This document shows, in pieces, positions 9,279 through 17,560 of a stretch of DNA of 64,000 nucleotides. The DNA is from Paraburkholderia sp. GTDB lineage: Bacteria; Pseudomonadota; Gammaproteobacteria; Burkholderiales; Burkholderiaceae. The DNA lies in contig NZ_JAPWKB010000012.1 in the NCBI RefSeq assembly GCF_028283785.1, positions 209,501-273,500 of the forward strand, given 5' to 3'. Position 1 is the first letter of the stretch. The number at the start of each line of letters is the position of its first letter. A program made the translations under genes and the position numbers. A model generated the notes under the pieces. That model was not told where the DNA came from, did no database searches, and saw only the letters and a program-made list of their open reading frames with translations.

Positions 9279-10439
9279 TTATTCGCCTTGCAGCTTCCAC
9301 TTGTTGTCGACGATTTCGACGATCACGCGCGCACGGTTGTCGAGGCCGTTGTGATCGGTCGGCGTGGTGTTCATGATGCCGTGCGACACAGGCAATTCCT
9401 TGATGTTTTCCAGTGCGCCACGCAGTGCCACACGGAACGCTTCCGTACCCGGTTGCGCGGTCTTCAGCGCCACCGGAATGGCTTGCTGGAGCATCAGCCC
9501 GGCATCCCATGCATGACCGCCGAACGTCGCCACCGTGCCCACGCCGTAGGCTTTCTCGTACGCGTTCTTATAGGCTTGCGACGATTTCTTAACCGGGTTC
9601 GAATCCGGCAGTTGATCCGTCACGAGGATCGGACCGGCGGGCAGCAATTCGCCATCGCAATCCTTGCCGCAGACGCGCAGGAAGTCGTTGTTCGCGACGC
9701 CGTGCGTCTGATAGATCTTGCCCTTGTAGCCGCGCTCCTTGAGCGCTTTTGCGGGGAGTGCCGCAGGCGTACCCGAACCCGCGATCAGCACCGCATCCGG
9801 ATTCGCGCCGACCATCTTCAGCACCTGTCCCGTCACCGACGGATCGGCACGGTTGAAGCGCTCGTTCGACACGATTTTCAGATGGTGCTTGTCGGCGGCC
9901 GCGCCGAACACCTTGTACCAACTCTCGCCGTACGCATCGGCGAAACCGATGAACGCGACCGTCTTGACGCCATGCTTCTCCATATAGCCCGCGATCGCGT
10001 CGGCCATCAGATCGTCGTTTTGCGGCGGCTTGAATGCCCATGCGCGCTTCGCGTCCATCGGCGAGATGATCGCGGCCGATGCGGCCAGCGAGATCATCGG
10101 CGTCTTGCCTTCGGAGACGGGATCGAGCATTGCCAGCGAGTTCGGCGTGACGGTCGAACCGATGATCGCATCGACGTGGTTTTCATCGATCAGCTTGCGC
10201 GTGTTTTGCACGGCCTTGCTGGTATCGGACGCGTCGTCGAGCACGATGTATTCGACGCTCTTGCCGCCGATTTCTTTCGGCAGCAGCGCGATCGTATTCT
10301 TTTCAGGAATGCCGAGCGACGCCGCCGGCCCCGTCGCCGACAGCGTCACCCCGATCTTCACCTGGGCGGATGCCGCCCCCGCGCCGCACACCAGCGCGAG
10401 CGCAATGCTTGCGCGCACCCACTGCGTTGTCTTCTTCAT
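9279..10439 (-). CDS. livK: Branched-chain amino-acid ABC substrate-binding protein LivK (paralogue 1)
   Basis: A 386-residue periplasmic binding protein with a signal peptide (MKKTTQWVRASIALALVCGAG, cleavage after ASA) and a type I periplasmic fold (KIGVTLSATGPAASLGIPEKN). It leads livH-livMG-livF. Start 10439 is preceded by the Shine-Dalgarno-containing string GGAGACA (10444-10450), which is complementary to the seed of the small-RNA candidate at 63.85 kb. The next gene upstream encodes a close paralogue, so this pair arose by duplication. The ligand cannot be read from sequence. Confidence 0.93.
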   Translation of the reverse strand: MKKTTQWVRASIALALVCGAGAASAQVKIGVTLSATGPAASLGIPEKNTIALLPKEIGGKSVEYIVLDDASDTSKAVQNTRKLIDENHVDAIIGSTVTPNSLAMLDPVSEGKTPMISLAASAAIISPMDAKRAWAFKPPQNDDLMADAIAGYMEKHGVKTVAFIGFADAYGESWYKVFGAAADKHHLKIVSNERFNRADPSVTGQVLKMVGANPDAVLIAGSGTPAALPAKALKERGYKGKIYQTHGVANNDFLRVCGKDCDGELLPAGPILVTDQLPDSNPVKKSSQAYKNAYEKAYGVGTVATFGGHAWDAGLMLQQAIPVALKTAQPGTEAFRVALRGALENIKELPVSHGIMNTTPTDHNGLDNRARVIVEIVDNKWKLQGE

Positions 10440-10693
10440 TGCCTGTCTCCAAACGGCTTTAACCGCGTATCGTGTAACCCGCCTCATGGGCTGGGCTTCT
10501 GAATCTAGTGATCGGGTCGGGCCATGCCAAGCATGGTTTTCCCTGCTCACCGGCGAATAGTCGCGCGACGGTTTCTTGTCGTCCGTGCGGCGCAACACTG
10601 CTGCATGCGAACGCTTTATCGACGTTCGCAAACCTGCTCTTTTCGCGACTCTCGCGCGTCACCCGAACGCGCATCGCTCCCTTTCTACACGCG

Positions 10694-10728
10694 AAAAAAA
10701 AGGCGCGTTAGCAGTACGCGCCTTTTTT
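10694..10728. terminator. bidirectional intrinsic terminator between the two livK genes
   Basis: The stem GGCGCG (10702-10707) pairs with CGCGCC (10717-10722), with A8 on the left and T6 on the right. It works as a terminator on either strand; on the minus strand it lies 28 bp after livK2. It implies that livK2 is largely its own transcription unit. The rest of the 10440-10755 gap shows nothing else. Confidence 0.8.
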
Positions 10729-10755
10729 AGATATGTGCGGGACGATGGGCTCCGC

Positions 10756-11922
10756 TCAGTCGCCAGCGAGTTTCCACTTGCCGCCGCTGATCTCCACCAT
10801 CACGCGCGCACGCTGGTCGAGACCGGCGTGATCGTTCGCGCTCATGTTGAAGATGCCGTGTGCGGCAGGCAAATCTTTCGTGCTTTCGATCGCAGCGCGC
10901 AACGCTTCGCGGAACGCCGGCGTGCCGGGTTGTCCCTTCTTCAGTGCGATCGGAATTGCACGTTGCAACAGCAATCCTGCATCCCATGCATGACCGCCGA
11001 ATGTCGATACAGAACCCGCGCCGTTAGCCGCTTCATACGCGCGCTTGTACGCGAGCGCGGACTTCTTCACGGGGTTCGAATCGGGCAATTGTTCGGCGAC
11101 CAGCAGCGGTCCGGCGGGCAGATACGTGCCCTCGCAATCCTTGCCGCACACGCGCAGGAAGTCGTTATTGGCGACGCCGTGGGTCTGGTAGTACTTGCCC
11201 TTGTAGCCGCGCTCCCTGAGCGTTTTTTGCGGCAACGCTGCGGGCGTTCCCGCGCCGGCGATCAGCACGGCATCCGGGTTCTGCGACATCATCTTCAGCA
11301 CTTGACCCGTAACCGACGCGTCGCTGCGTGCGAAGCGTTCGTTCGCGACAACCTTGATTTTCGCGAGCTCAGCGGCCTTGCCGAATTCCTTGAACCAGCT
11401 CTCGCCGTATGCATCGGCGAAGCCGATGAACGCGACCGTTTTCACGCCGTGATTCGACATGTGCTGCGCGATCGCGGTGGCCATCAGGATGTCGTTCTGC
11501 GGCGTCTTGAAGACCCACGCGCGCTTCGCATCCATCGGCTCGACGATGGTGGCCGCTGCGGCCATCGAGATCATCGGGGTTTGGGTTTCGGCGGCGACGT
11601 CGATCATGGCCAGCGAGTTCGGCACGACCGTCGAACCGATCAATGCGTCGACGTGATCTTCGCTGGTGAGCTTGCGTGCGTTCTTGACGGCCTGGGTGGA
11701 ATCCGTTGCGTCGTCGAGCACGATGTAGTCGATCTTCTGCCCTGCGACTTCTTTCGGCAGCAGCGCAATGGTGTTCTTTTCCGGAATGCCCAGCGATGCT
11801 GCCGGCCCCGTCGCCGAGACCGTCACACCGATCTTCACGTCAGCGGCGGCGCTGCCGCTCCAAGCTGCCGTGACGCTTGCCGCGACACATGCCGCGCTGA
11901 TCCAACGCAATGCCGACTTCAT
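10756..11922 (-). CDS. livK: Branched-chain amino-acid ABC substrate-binding protein LivK (paralogue 2)
   Basis: A 388-residue periplasmic binding protein with a signal peptide ending ...WSGSAAA before DVKIGVTVSATGPAASLGIPEKN. It is very similar along its whole length to the product of 9279-10439: the shared segments include AFIGFADAYGESW, LKERGYKGK versus LRERGYKGK, and TFGGHAWDAGL. The two probably bind related ligands and share one set of pore and ATPase subunits. It is cut off from livK1 by a terminator, suggesting separate control. GAGGAG lies about 8 bp before the ATG as ribosome binding site. Confidence 0.92.
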   Translation of the reverse strand: MKSALRWISAACVAASVTAAWSGSAAADVKIGVTVSATGPAASLGIPEKNTIALLPKEVAGQKIDYIVLDDATDSTQAVKNARKLTSEDHVDALIGSTVVPNSLAMIDVAAETQTPMISMAAAATIVEPMDAKRAWVFKTPQNDILMATAIAQHMSNHGVKTVAFIGFADAYGESWFKEFGKAAELAKIKVVANERFARSDASVTGQVLKMMSQNPDAVLIAGAGTPAALPQKTLRERGYKGKYYQTHGVANNDFLRVCGKDCEGTYLPAGPLLVAEQLPDSNPVKKSALAYKRAYEAANGAGSVSTFGGHAWDAGLLLQRAIPIALKKGQPGTPAFREALRAAIESTKDLPAAHGIFNMSANDHAGLDQRARVMVEISGGKWKLAGD

Positions 11923-12186
11923 CCCCGCTCCTCTGCTGCCACGTAATTTGTGTTGATGTCTCTGCCTGCCTGACGATCGAATTCAGGTCAGTCGAATATA
12001 CTTTTCATAAACCGACTCAGCGGTCGGTGAACGGCGAGTTTAGCGGACCAAACCGGCCTGCGGCAAGCGCTTTGCAAGGTTTTAAAACACGAAAAAACGT
12101 GACGCAACAGACAGAAAAACAGCCTGCTGGAAGGGATAACCGCAGAAATACGCGACAGAAGGAAAAACGTCCGCACAAATAAAAAA

Positions 12187-12216
12187 CGCTGCTGGATATC
12201 AATCCAGCAGCGTTTT
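12187..12216. terminator. intrinsic terminator, 10-bp stem
   Basis: CGCTGCTGGA (12187-12196) pairs with TCCAGCAGCG (12203-12212). There is a T4 tract on the right and an A6 tract on the left, so it could act on both strands. It ends the short minus-strand transcript candidate, and possibly read-through from livM2. Confidence 0.75.
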
Positions 12217-12240
12217 CGTCTTGGGCACTGAGTGCCTCAT
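12199..12240 (-). CDS. possible 13-codon mini-ORF (MRHSVPKTKTLLD)
   Basis: The ATG at 12240 is preceded immediately by GAGGAGACA, and the ORF ends at a TGA in the loop of the terminator hairpin at 12187-12212. A strong ribosome binding site and a stop inside a terminator are the layout of a leader peptide or of a translated small RNA. There is no homology evidence and it could be chance. Confidence 0.25.
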   Translation of the reverse strand: MRHSVPKTKTLLD

Positions 12241-12497
12241 TGTCTCCTCGTTCTCCACCTGCTAAATTCGGTGCATCAGAACTGCATGAAGATTAACGAT
12301 CTGGCGTTCTTCAGACAACTAGCATTTACCCTAGTGGTGCAGTAAAGCACTTTTTTGGGGCATGCCCGCGAAGCGAAAATCCGGTGAAATCGTTGCACGT
12401 GCAACGACTCCGAGTCGCCAAATGTACGCCATTTTGATGTGGCGTCAGAACAATTTCTTCCGTTCGCTTCGTTACCGAGCCTTCACGCCCGATGTTC

Positions 12498-13472
12498 TCA
12501 CGCACGTAACGGCTTGACCCGCGCGACGATCTCTCCGACGATGCCGCGCCGGAACGCCAGCACGCACGCGATGAAAATAATGCCGGTCACGATCGTCGCG
12601 GATTCGCCCAGCGAGTTGAACCAGTCGACCCGCGTCACGCGCGCAAGCGCGCTGCCGATATCGCCGAGCCGGTCTTCAAGCGCGACGATCAACGCCGCGC
12701 CGACCAGTGGCCCGAACAGCGTGCCCATGCCGCCAACCAGCGTCATCAGCACGACCAGCCCCGACATGGTCCAGTACGCATCGCCGAGCGTTTCGAAGCC
12801 GAGCACCACCACCTTCAGCGAACCCGCAAGCCCCGCGAGTCCCGCCGACAAAATGAACGCAAGCAGTTTGAAGCGATCCGTGTCGTAGCCGAGCGAGATC
12901 GCACGCGGCTCGTTTTCCTTGATCGCAACCAGCACCTGGCCGAACGGCGAATGCACGATCCGCACGATCAAACCGAACGCGGCCACCATCACGACCAGCA
13001 TGACGGCATACAGCGTCAGATCGGACGACAGATCGATTGCGCCGAACAGTTTGCCGCGCGGCACGCCTTGCAAACCGTCCTCGCCATGGGTGAACGGCGC
13101 CTGCAGGAACACGAAGTAGACCATCTGCGCGAGCGCGAGCGTGACCATCGCGAAGTAGATGCCCTGCCGGCGAATCGCGAACAGTCCGACCACCAGCCCG
13201 AGCAACGTCGCGGTCAGCGTGCCTGCAAGCACGCCGAGTTCCGGCGACACACCCATCGACTGGATGAAATAGCCGGTCACGTAGCCGGCCGACGCGAGAA
13301 ACATCGCGTGTCCGAACGACAGCAGGCCCGTATAGCCGATCAACAGATTGAACGCCGCCGCAAACAGCGCGAAGCACAGCGTCTTCATCACGAACAACGG
13401 ATAGATGCCGATAAACGGCGCCGCGATCAGAAAGACCAGCAGCAGCGCGTAGAGTAATTTTCTCTGCATCAT
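12498..13472 (-). CDS. livM: Branched-chain amino-acid-type ABC permease LivM (system 2)
   Basis: A 324-residue permease with many hydrophobic segments and the LivM signature FALFAAAFNLLIGYTGLLSFGHAMFLASAGY. Its start overlaps the livH2 stop (ATGATG across 13467-13472, so 13472 or 13469). It is last in the gene order livG2-livF2-livK3-livH2-livM2. The long upstream extension of the frame overlaps livH2 out of phase and is not coding. A short positively charged C-terminus ends the protein. Confidence 0.93.
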   Translation of the reverse strand: MMQRKLLYALLLVFLIAAPFIGIYPLFVMKTLCFALFAAAFNLLIGYTGLLSFGHAMFLASAGYVTGYFIQSMGVSPELGVLAGTLTATLLGLVVGLFAIRRQGIYFAMVTLALAQMVYFVFLQAPFTHGEDGLQGVPRGKLFGAIDLSSDLTLYAVMLVVMVAAFGLIVRIVHSPFGQVLVAIKENEPRAISLGYDTDRFKLLAFILSAGLAGLAGSLKVVVLGFETLGDAYWTMSGLVVLMTLVGGMGTLFGPLVGAALIVALEDRLGDIGSALARVTRVDWFNSLGESATIVTGIIFIACVLAFRRGIVGEIVARVKPLRA

Positions 13473-14353
13473 TTTTCCTTGCCGAAAAGACCCGCCGGCC
13501 GAACCAGCAGCACGATCGCCATGATTACGAACACGACCGTCGCCGACGCCTCCGGATAGAACACGCGCGTCAGTCCTTCGATCACGCCGAGCAGCAGACC
13601 CGTCAGGATCGAGCCCATGATCGAGCCCATCCCGCCAATCACGACCACCGCGAAAACGGTGATGATCATCGGTTGGCCCATCAGCGGCGAAACCTGGATC
13701 ACCGGCGCCGCCAGCACGCCCGCGAACGCCGCCAATGCCACGCCAAAGCCGTAGGTCAGCGTGATCATCAGCGGTACGTTGATACCGAACGCCTCGACGA
13801 GTTTCGGGTTTTCGGTGCCTGCGCGCAGATACGCGCCGAGCCGCGTTTTCTCGATCACGAACCACGTCGCGAAGCACACGATCAACGACGCGACCACGAC
13901 CCACGCGCGATAGTTCGGCAGGAACATGAAGCCGAGATTGGTCGCGCCAGTCAACGCCTCCGGCACGTCATAAGGCTGCCCAGACGAACCGTAGATCGAG
14001 CGGAACACGCCTTCCACCACCAGCGTCAGACCGAACGTCAGCAACAGCCCGTACAGATGATCGAGCTTGTACAGCCAGCGCAGCATCGTGCGTTCGATCA
14101 CCATGCCGAACACGCCGACGATCAGCGGCGCGATGAAGATCATCGCCCAGTACGGCAGATTGAAATACGACAGCCCCATCCACGTGAGCATGGCGCCGAG
14201 CATGAACAACGCGCCGTGCGCGAAGTTGATCACGTTGAGCAGGCCGAAGATCACCGCGAGCCCGAGGCTGAGGATCGCGTAGAACGAGCCGTTGACGAGC
14301 CCGAGCAGCAACTGGCTCAGCATCGCCGGGAGCGGAATGCCAAAGATATCCAT
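13469..14353 (-). CDS. livH: Branched-chain amino-acid-type ABC permease LivH (system 2)
   Basis: A 294-residue LivH permease, the standard family length. The N-terminal LLLGLVNGSFYAILSLGLAVIFGLLNVINFAHGALFMLGA is typical, as is the ITVFAVVVIGGMGSIMGSILTGLLLG segment near the end. Coupled to livM2 by a 4-bp overlap. It lies 85 bp downstream of livK3. With that binding protein and the two ATPases it makes a complete five-component importer. Confidence 0.94.
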   Translation of the reverse strand: MDIFGIPLPAMLSQLLLGLVNGSFYAILSLGLAVIFGLLNVINFAHGALFMLGAMLTWMGLSYFNLPYWAMIFIAPLIVGVFGMVIERTMLRWLYKLDHLYGLLLTFGLTLVVEGVFRSIYGSSGQPYDVPEALTGATNLGFMFLPNYRAWVVVASLIVCFATWFVIEKTRLGAYLRAGTENPKLVEAFGINVPLMITLTYGFGVALAAFAGVLAAPVIQVSPLMGQPMIITVFAVVVIGGMGSIMGSILTGLLLGVIEGLTRVFYPEASATVVFVIMAIVLLVRPAGLFGKEK

Positions 14354-14438
14354 CGAATCCGCCGTCAGATTGATTTCGGCGCAGCGATGCGTGACGGGCA
14401 GCCTACCCGCCGCCCGTCACGCATCGTCTGCGGACCGC

Positions 14439-15656
14439 TTACTTCCACAGCGCGCAGCGCGATTCCGCTTTGGTGCCGAACGCCTGTTCGCCCGGAATGG
14501 TCGCGGTGATCTTGTAGTAGTCCCACGGCTCTTTCGATTCCGACGGCTTCTTCACTTCCATCAGATACATGTCGTGAATCATGCTGCCGTCCTGACGGAT
14601 ATAGCCCTTCGCGTAGAAGTCGTCGATCTTCATCTTGTGCAGCTGCTCCATCACCTTGTCGCTGTCGGTCGTGCCGGCGGCCTGCACGGCCTTCAGATAC
14701 GTGGTGACGGCAGAATAGTCCGCGGCGTGCAGACTGGTCGGCATCTTCTTCATCTTCGCGAAGTAACGCTGCGCCCACTTGCGGGTCGCGTCGTCCTTGT
14801 TCCAGTACCAGCTATCCGTGGCGACCAGGCCTTGCGTCGTTTCGAGTCCGAGGCTGTGGATGTCGGTCAGGAAGATCAGCAACGCGGCGATCTTCATCGA
14901 CTTCTGGATGCCGAATTCCTTTGCGGCCTTGATCGAATTGATCGTGTCGCCGCCCGCATTCGCGAGACCGAGCACCTGCGCTTTCGACGATTGCGCCTGC
15001 AACAGGAACGACGAGAAATCCGACGCCGACAACGGATGACGCACCGCGCCGAGCACCTGTCCACCGTTTGCCTTGACCACGTCCGAGGTGTTCTTTTCGA
15101 GCGCCTTGCCGAATGCGTAATCGGCGGTCAGGAAGTACCACGTCTTGCCGCCCTGCTTCGTCACCGCAGAACCCGTGCCCTTCGCGAGCGCCATCGTGTC
15201 GTACGCGTAGTGAACCGTGTACGGCGTGCATTGCTCGTTGGTGAGGTTGTCCGCGCCTGCGCCGATGTTGATGTACGGAATCTTCTTTTCGCCCGCGACC
15301 TGATTGGTCGATAACGCCGTAGCCGAGTTCGTGCCGCCGATGATCGCGTTCACGCCGTCACGATCGATCCATTCGCGCGCGCGCGACGCGGCGATGTCGG
15401 CCTTGTTCTGGTGATCGGCGTAGACCAGTTCGATCGGCTTGCCGTTGACCTTGCCGCCGAAATCGGCGATCGCCATGCGGATCGCTTCGAGACCGCCCTG
15501 GCCGTCGATATCGGCATACAGACCGGACAGATCGGTGATGTAGCCGATCTTCACGGTCGCCCCGTCCGCGGCTTGCGCACTGCCCGCGGTGAACATTGCG
15601 CTTGCGGCGGCCGCGAAGCAGAGGGCCGACAATCTGGCGAATGTCTTCAGTTTCAT
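14439..15656 (-). CDS. ABC transporter substrate-binding protein (system 2)
   Basis: A 405-residue periplasmic binding protein with a signal peptide (MKLKTFARLSALCFAAAASA, ending GSAQA before ADGATVKIGYITD). It is distant from the two LivK paralogues of system 1. Features such as GGTNSATALSTNQVAGEKKIPYINIG and the C-terminal TKAESRCALWK tail are typical of Burkholderiales HAAT-family binding proteins. The ligand could be amino acids, amides or aromatic acids. Start 15656 is supported by AAGGAGACACGC-ATG; the 18 codons upstream have no signal-peptide character. Confidence 0.9.
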   Translation of the reverse strand: MKLKTFARLSALCFAAAASAMFTAGSAQAADGATVKIGYITDLSGLYADIDGQGGLEAIRMAIADFGGKVNGKPIELVYADHQNKADIAASRAREWIDRDGVNAIIGGTNSATALSTNQVAGEKKIPYINIGAGADNLTNEQCTPYTVHYAYDTMALAKGTGSAVTKQGGKTWYFLTADYAFGKALEKNTSDVVKANGGQVLGAVRHPLSASDFSSFLLQAQSSKAQVLGLANAGGDTINSIKAAKEFGIQKSMKIAALLIFLTDIHSLGLETTQGLVATDSWYWNKDDATRKWAQRYFAKMKKMPTSLHAADYSAVTTYLKAVQAAGTTDSDKVMEQLHKMKIDDFYAKGYIRQDGSMIHDMYLMEVKKPSESKEPWDYYKITATIPGEQAFGTKAESRCALWK

Positions 15657-15769
15657 GCGTGTCTCCTTGTTTCCATGCTTGTGGTTATCAGAGGCAATCG
15701 GGCGCTGCACTGGTCGCTATCACGAGATGACCCCGTTCCCGATCTCCGGTCGGGATGCGCCCGCCCCGC

Positions 15770-16525
15770 TTATACGCCGAGCAGGTCGTGCAGCACCGGC
15801 ATCTTGCTTTCGAGTTCGCTCGCGCCGAAGTGCTCGACGATGCCACCGTGCTCCATCACGTAGAAGCGGTCGGCGAGCGGCGCAGCGAAACGAAAATTCT
15901 GTTCGACCATCACGATCGTGTATCCGCGCGCTTTGAGCGTGACGATCATCCGGGCCAGCGCCTGGACGATCACGGGCGCGAGACCTTCGGAGATTTCATC
16001 GAGCAGCAGCAGGTTCGCGCCCGTGCGCAGGATGCGCGCAACCGCGAGCATCTGCTGTTCGCCGCCGGAAAGACGCGTGCCCTGACTGGCGCGGCGCTCT
16101 TTCAGATTCGGGAACATCTCGTAGATTTCATCGATGGACATCATCAGCGAGCGGTCGCCGATCGGCGGCGGCAGCAGCAGGTTTTCCTCGCACGACAGGC
16201 TCGAAAAAATGCCGCGTTCTTCCGGGCAATAGCCGATTCCGCAATGCGCGATCTTGTGCGTCGGCAGGTCGATGGTTTCTTTTCCGGACACGCGGATCGA
16301 ACCTGTCCGGCGTCCAGTGAGCCCCATGATCGCGCGCAAGGTCGTGGTGCGTCCCGCGCCGTTGCGGCCCAGCAGCGTGACCACTTCGCCGCGATTCACG
16401 CTCAGATCGACGCCATGCAAAATGTGCGATTCGCCGTACCACGCCTGCAGGCCGCTGATCGCGAGCGCAGGCTCGCCCGTCGCGCCGCTCACCTCGACGC
16501 TCTCGCGTTCCGCCAGAGTATTCAT
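15770..16525 (-). CDS. livF: ABC transporter ATPase LivF-type (system 2), Walker A Lys replaced by Arg
   Basis: A 251-residue LivF-type ATPase with signature LSGGEQQML and Walker B LLLLDEISEGL intact. The P-loop at residues 53-60 reads GRNGAGRT: the nucleotide-binding lysine is arginine (codon CGC on the minus strand, positions about 16349-16351). The protein otherwise looks intact. It starts inside the livG2 stop (4-bp ATGA overlap). I recall the GRNGAGRTT form in other beta-proteobacterial LivF proteins, so it may be a conserved variant rather than a defect. Confidence 0.92.
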   Translation of the reverse strand: MNTLAERESVEVSGATGEPALAISGLQAWYGESHILHGVDLSVNRGEVVTLLGRNGAGRTTTLRAIMGLTGRRTGSIRVSGKETIDLPTHKIAHCGIGYCPEERGIFSSLSCEENLLLPPPIGDRSLMMSIDEIYEMFPNLKERRASQGTRLSGGEQQMLAVARILRTGANLLLLDEISEGLAPVIVQALARMIVTLKARGYTIVMVEQNFRFAAPLADRFYVMEHGGIVEHFGASELESKMPVLHDLLGV

Positions 16526-17301
16526 GCGTGCGCTCCGGCGAGGGCGGCGTCGGCGCTGCCCATGTAGGCCTGCATCACGAGCGGATTTTTCGACACTTCG
16601 GCGTAGCTGCCTTCGGCCAGTACTTCGCCGCGTTGCAGTACGGTGATCGTGTCGGAAATGCCGGCGATCACGTTCATGTTGTGTTCGACCATCAGGATCG
16701 TGCGACCGCTCGACACCTTCTTGATCAACGCGGTGACGCGATCGACGTCTTCGTGACCCATCCCTTGCGTCGGTTCGTCGAGCAGCATCAACTCGGGTTC
16801 CATCGCGAGCGTGGTGGCGATTTCGAGCGCGCGCTTGCGACCGTACGAAAGTTCGACGGTGTGCGTATCCGCGAAATCGGTCAGGCCTACTTGCGTCAGC
16901 AGATCCATCGCGCGGTCGTCGAGTTCACGCAACGTGCGCTCGCTTTTCCAGAAATGAAATGCTGTGCCGAGACTGCGTTGCAAGCCGACGCGAACGTTCT
17001 GCAATGCTGTCAGATGTGGAAATACAGCGGAAATCTGAAATGAACGGATGATGCCGCGCCGGGCGATTTGCGCCGGACGTTCGCGCGTGATGTCGAGACC
17101 GTTGAAGACGATTTGCCCGGCCGTCGGCACGAGAAATTTGGTGAGCAGATTGAAGCAGGTTGTTTTGCCTGCGCCGTTTGGGCCGATCAGTGCGTGGATC
17201 GAACCACGGCGTACGCGCAGGTTCACACCGTTGACGGCGATGAAGCCCTTGAACTCACGGGTCAGTCCGCGCGTTTCGAGAATCGTGTCGCCGAGAATCA
17301 T
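16522..17301 (-). CDS. livG: ABC transporter ATPase LivG-type (system 2)
   Basis: A 259-residue LivG ATPase with Walker A GPNGAGKTT, a signature-like LSYGRKRALEIA (degenerate compared with LSGGQ, as is usual in LivG) and Walker B LMLLDEPTQGM. Start 17301 is preferred because GGAAGGGAAC precedes it at ribosome-binding spacing; an in-frame ATG at 17313 is the alternative. It is first of the system 2 genes. The 259 bp upstream to the GMC gene hold no gene. Confidence 0.92.
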   Translation of the reverse strand: MILGDTILETRGLTREFKGFIAVNGVNLRVRRGSIHALIGPNGAGKTTCFNLLTKFLVPTAGQIVFNGLDITRERPAQIARRGIIRSFQISAVFPHLTALQNVRVGLQRSLGTAFHFWKSERTLRELDDRAMDLLTQVGLTDFADTHTVELSYGRKRALEIATTLAMEPELMLLDEPTQGMGHEDVDRVTALIKKVSSGRTILMVEHNMNVIAGISDTITVLQRGEVLAEGSYAEVSKNPLVMQAYMGSADAALAGAHA

Positions 17302-17560
17302 GTTCCCTTCCATGCGAAGTGAGGCGAAACACTGCGATCTTCCGCGCGTGACACCTGCGCGACATTGGACGGTGGCACCCCCCGTGCCCGCCGTGGCGTG
17401 GTGCACCAATCCGGAGATCGTCCGGGGCGTGCCACGCAGCATGGATGCCATTGTCGCGCCAATGATGCAGCGCATTCATTGGGATTTGCACTTAGTGGCG
17501 AACGCGCGCGCGGCGTCGTACAGACGCGTTGCGCGCCCCTTTAGCGTGTCGCGCGACGTG

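Larger units (their letters stand above)
12183..12283 (-). ncRNA. candidate short transcript (sRNA or leader) upstream of livK2
   Basis: On the minus strand TTGTCT (12313-12318) and TAATCT (12290-12295) with 17 bp between them form a plausible promoter. About 95 nt downstream is a strong terminator: the 10-bp stem 12187-12196 / 12203-12212, followed on this strand by TTTTTTATTT. The transcript would contain GAGGAGACA directly before an ATG (12240). The element lies in the 575-bp gap between livM2 and livK2. It is inferred from signals only. Confidence 0.4.

Noticed and set aside
9597..9612. tRNA-like T-loop string GGGTTCGAATCC, with a similar string near 11080
   Set aside because: Both lie at the same codons of the two livK paralogues and no cloverleaf can be built around them, so they are coding coincidence.
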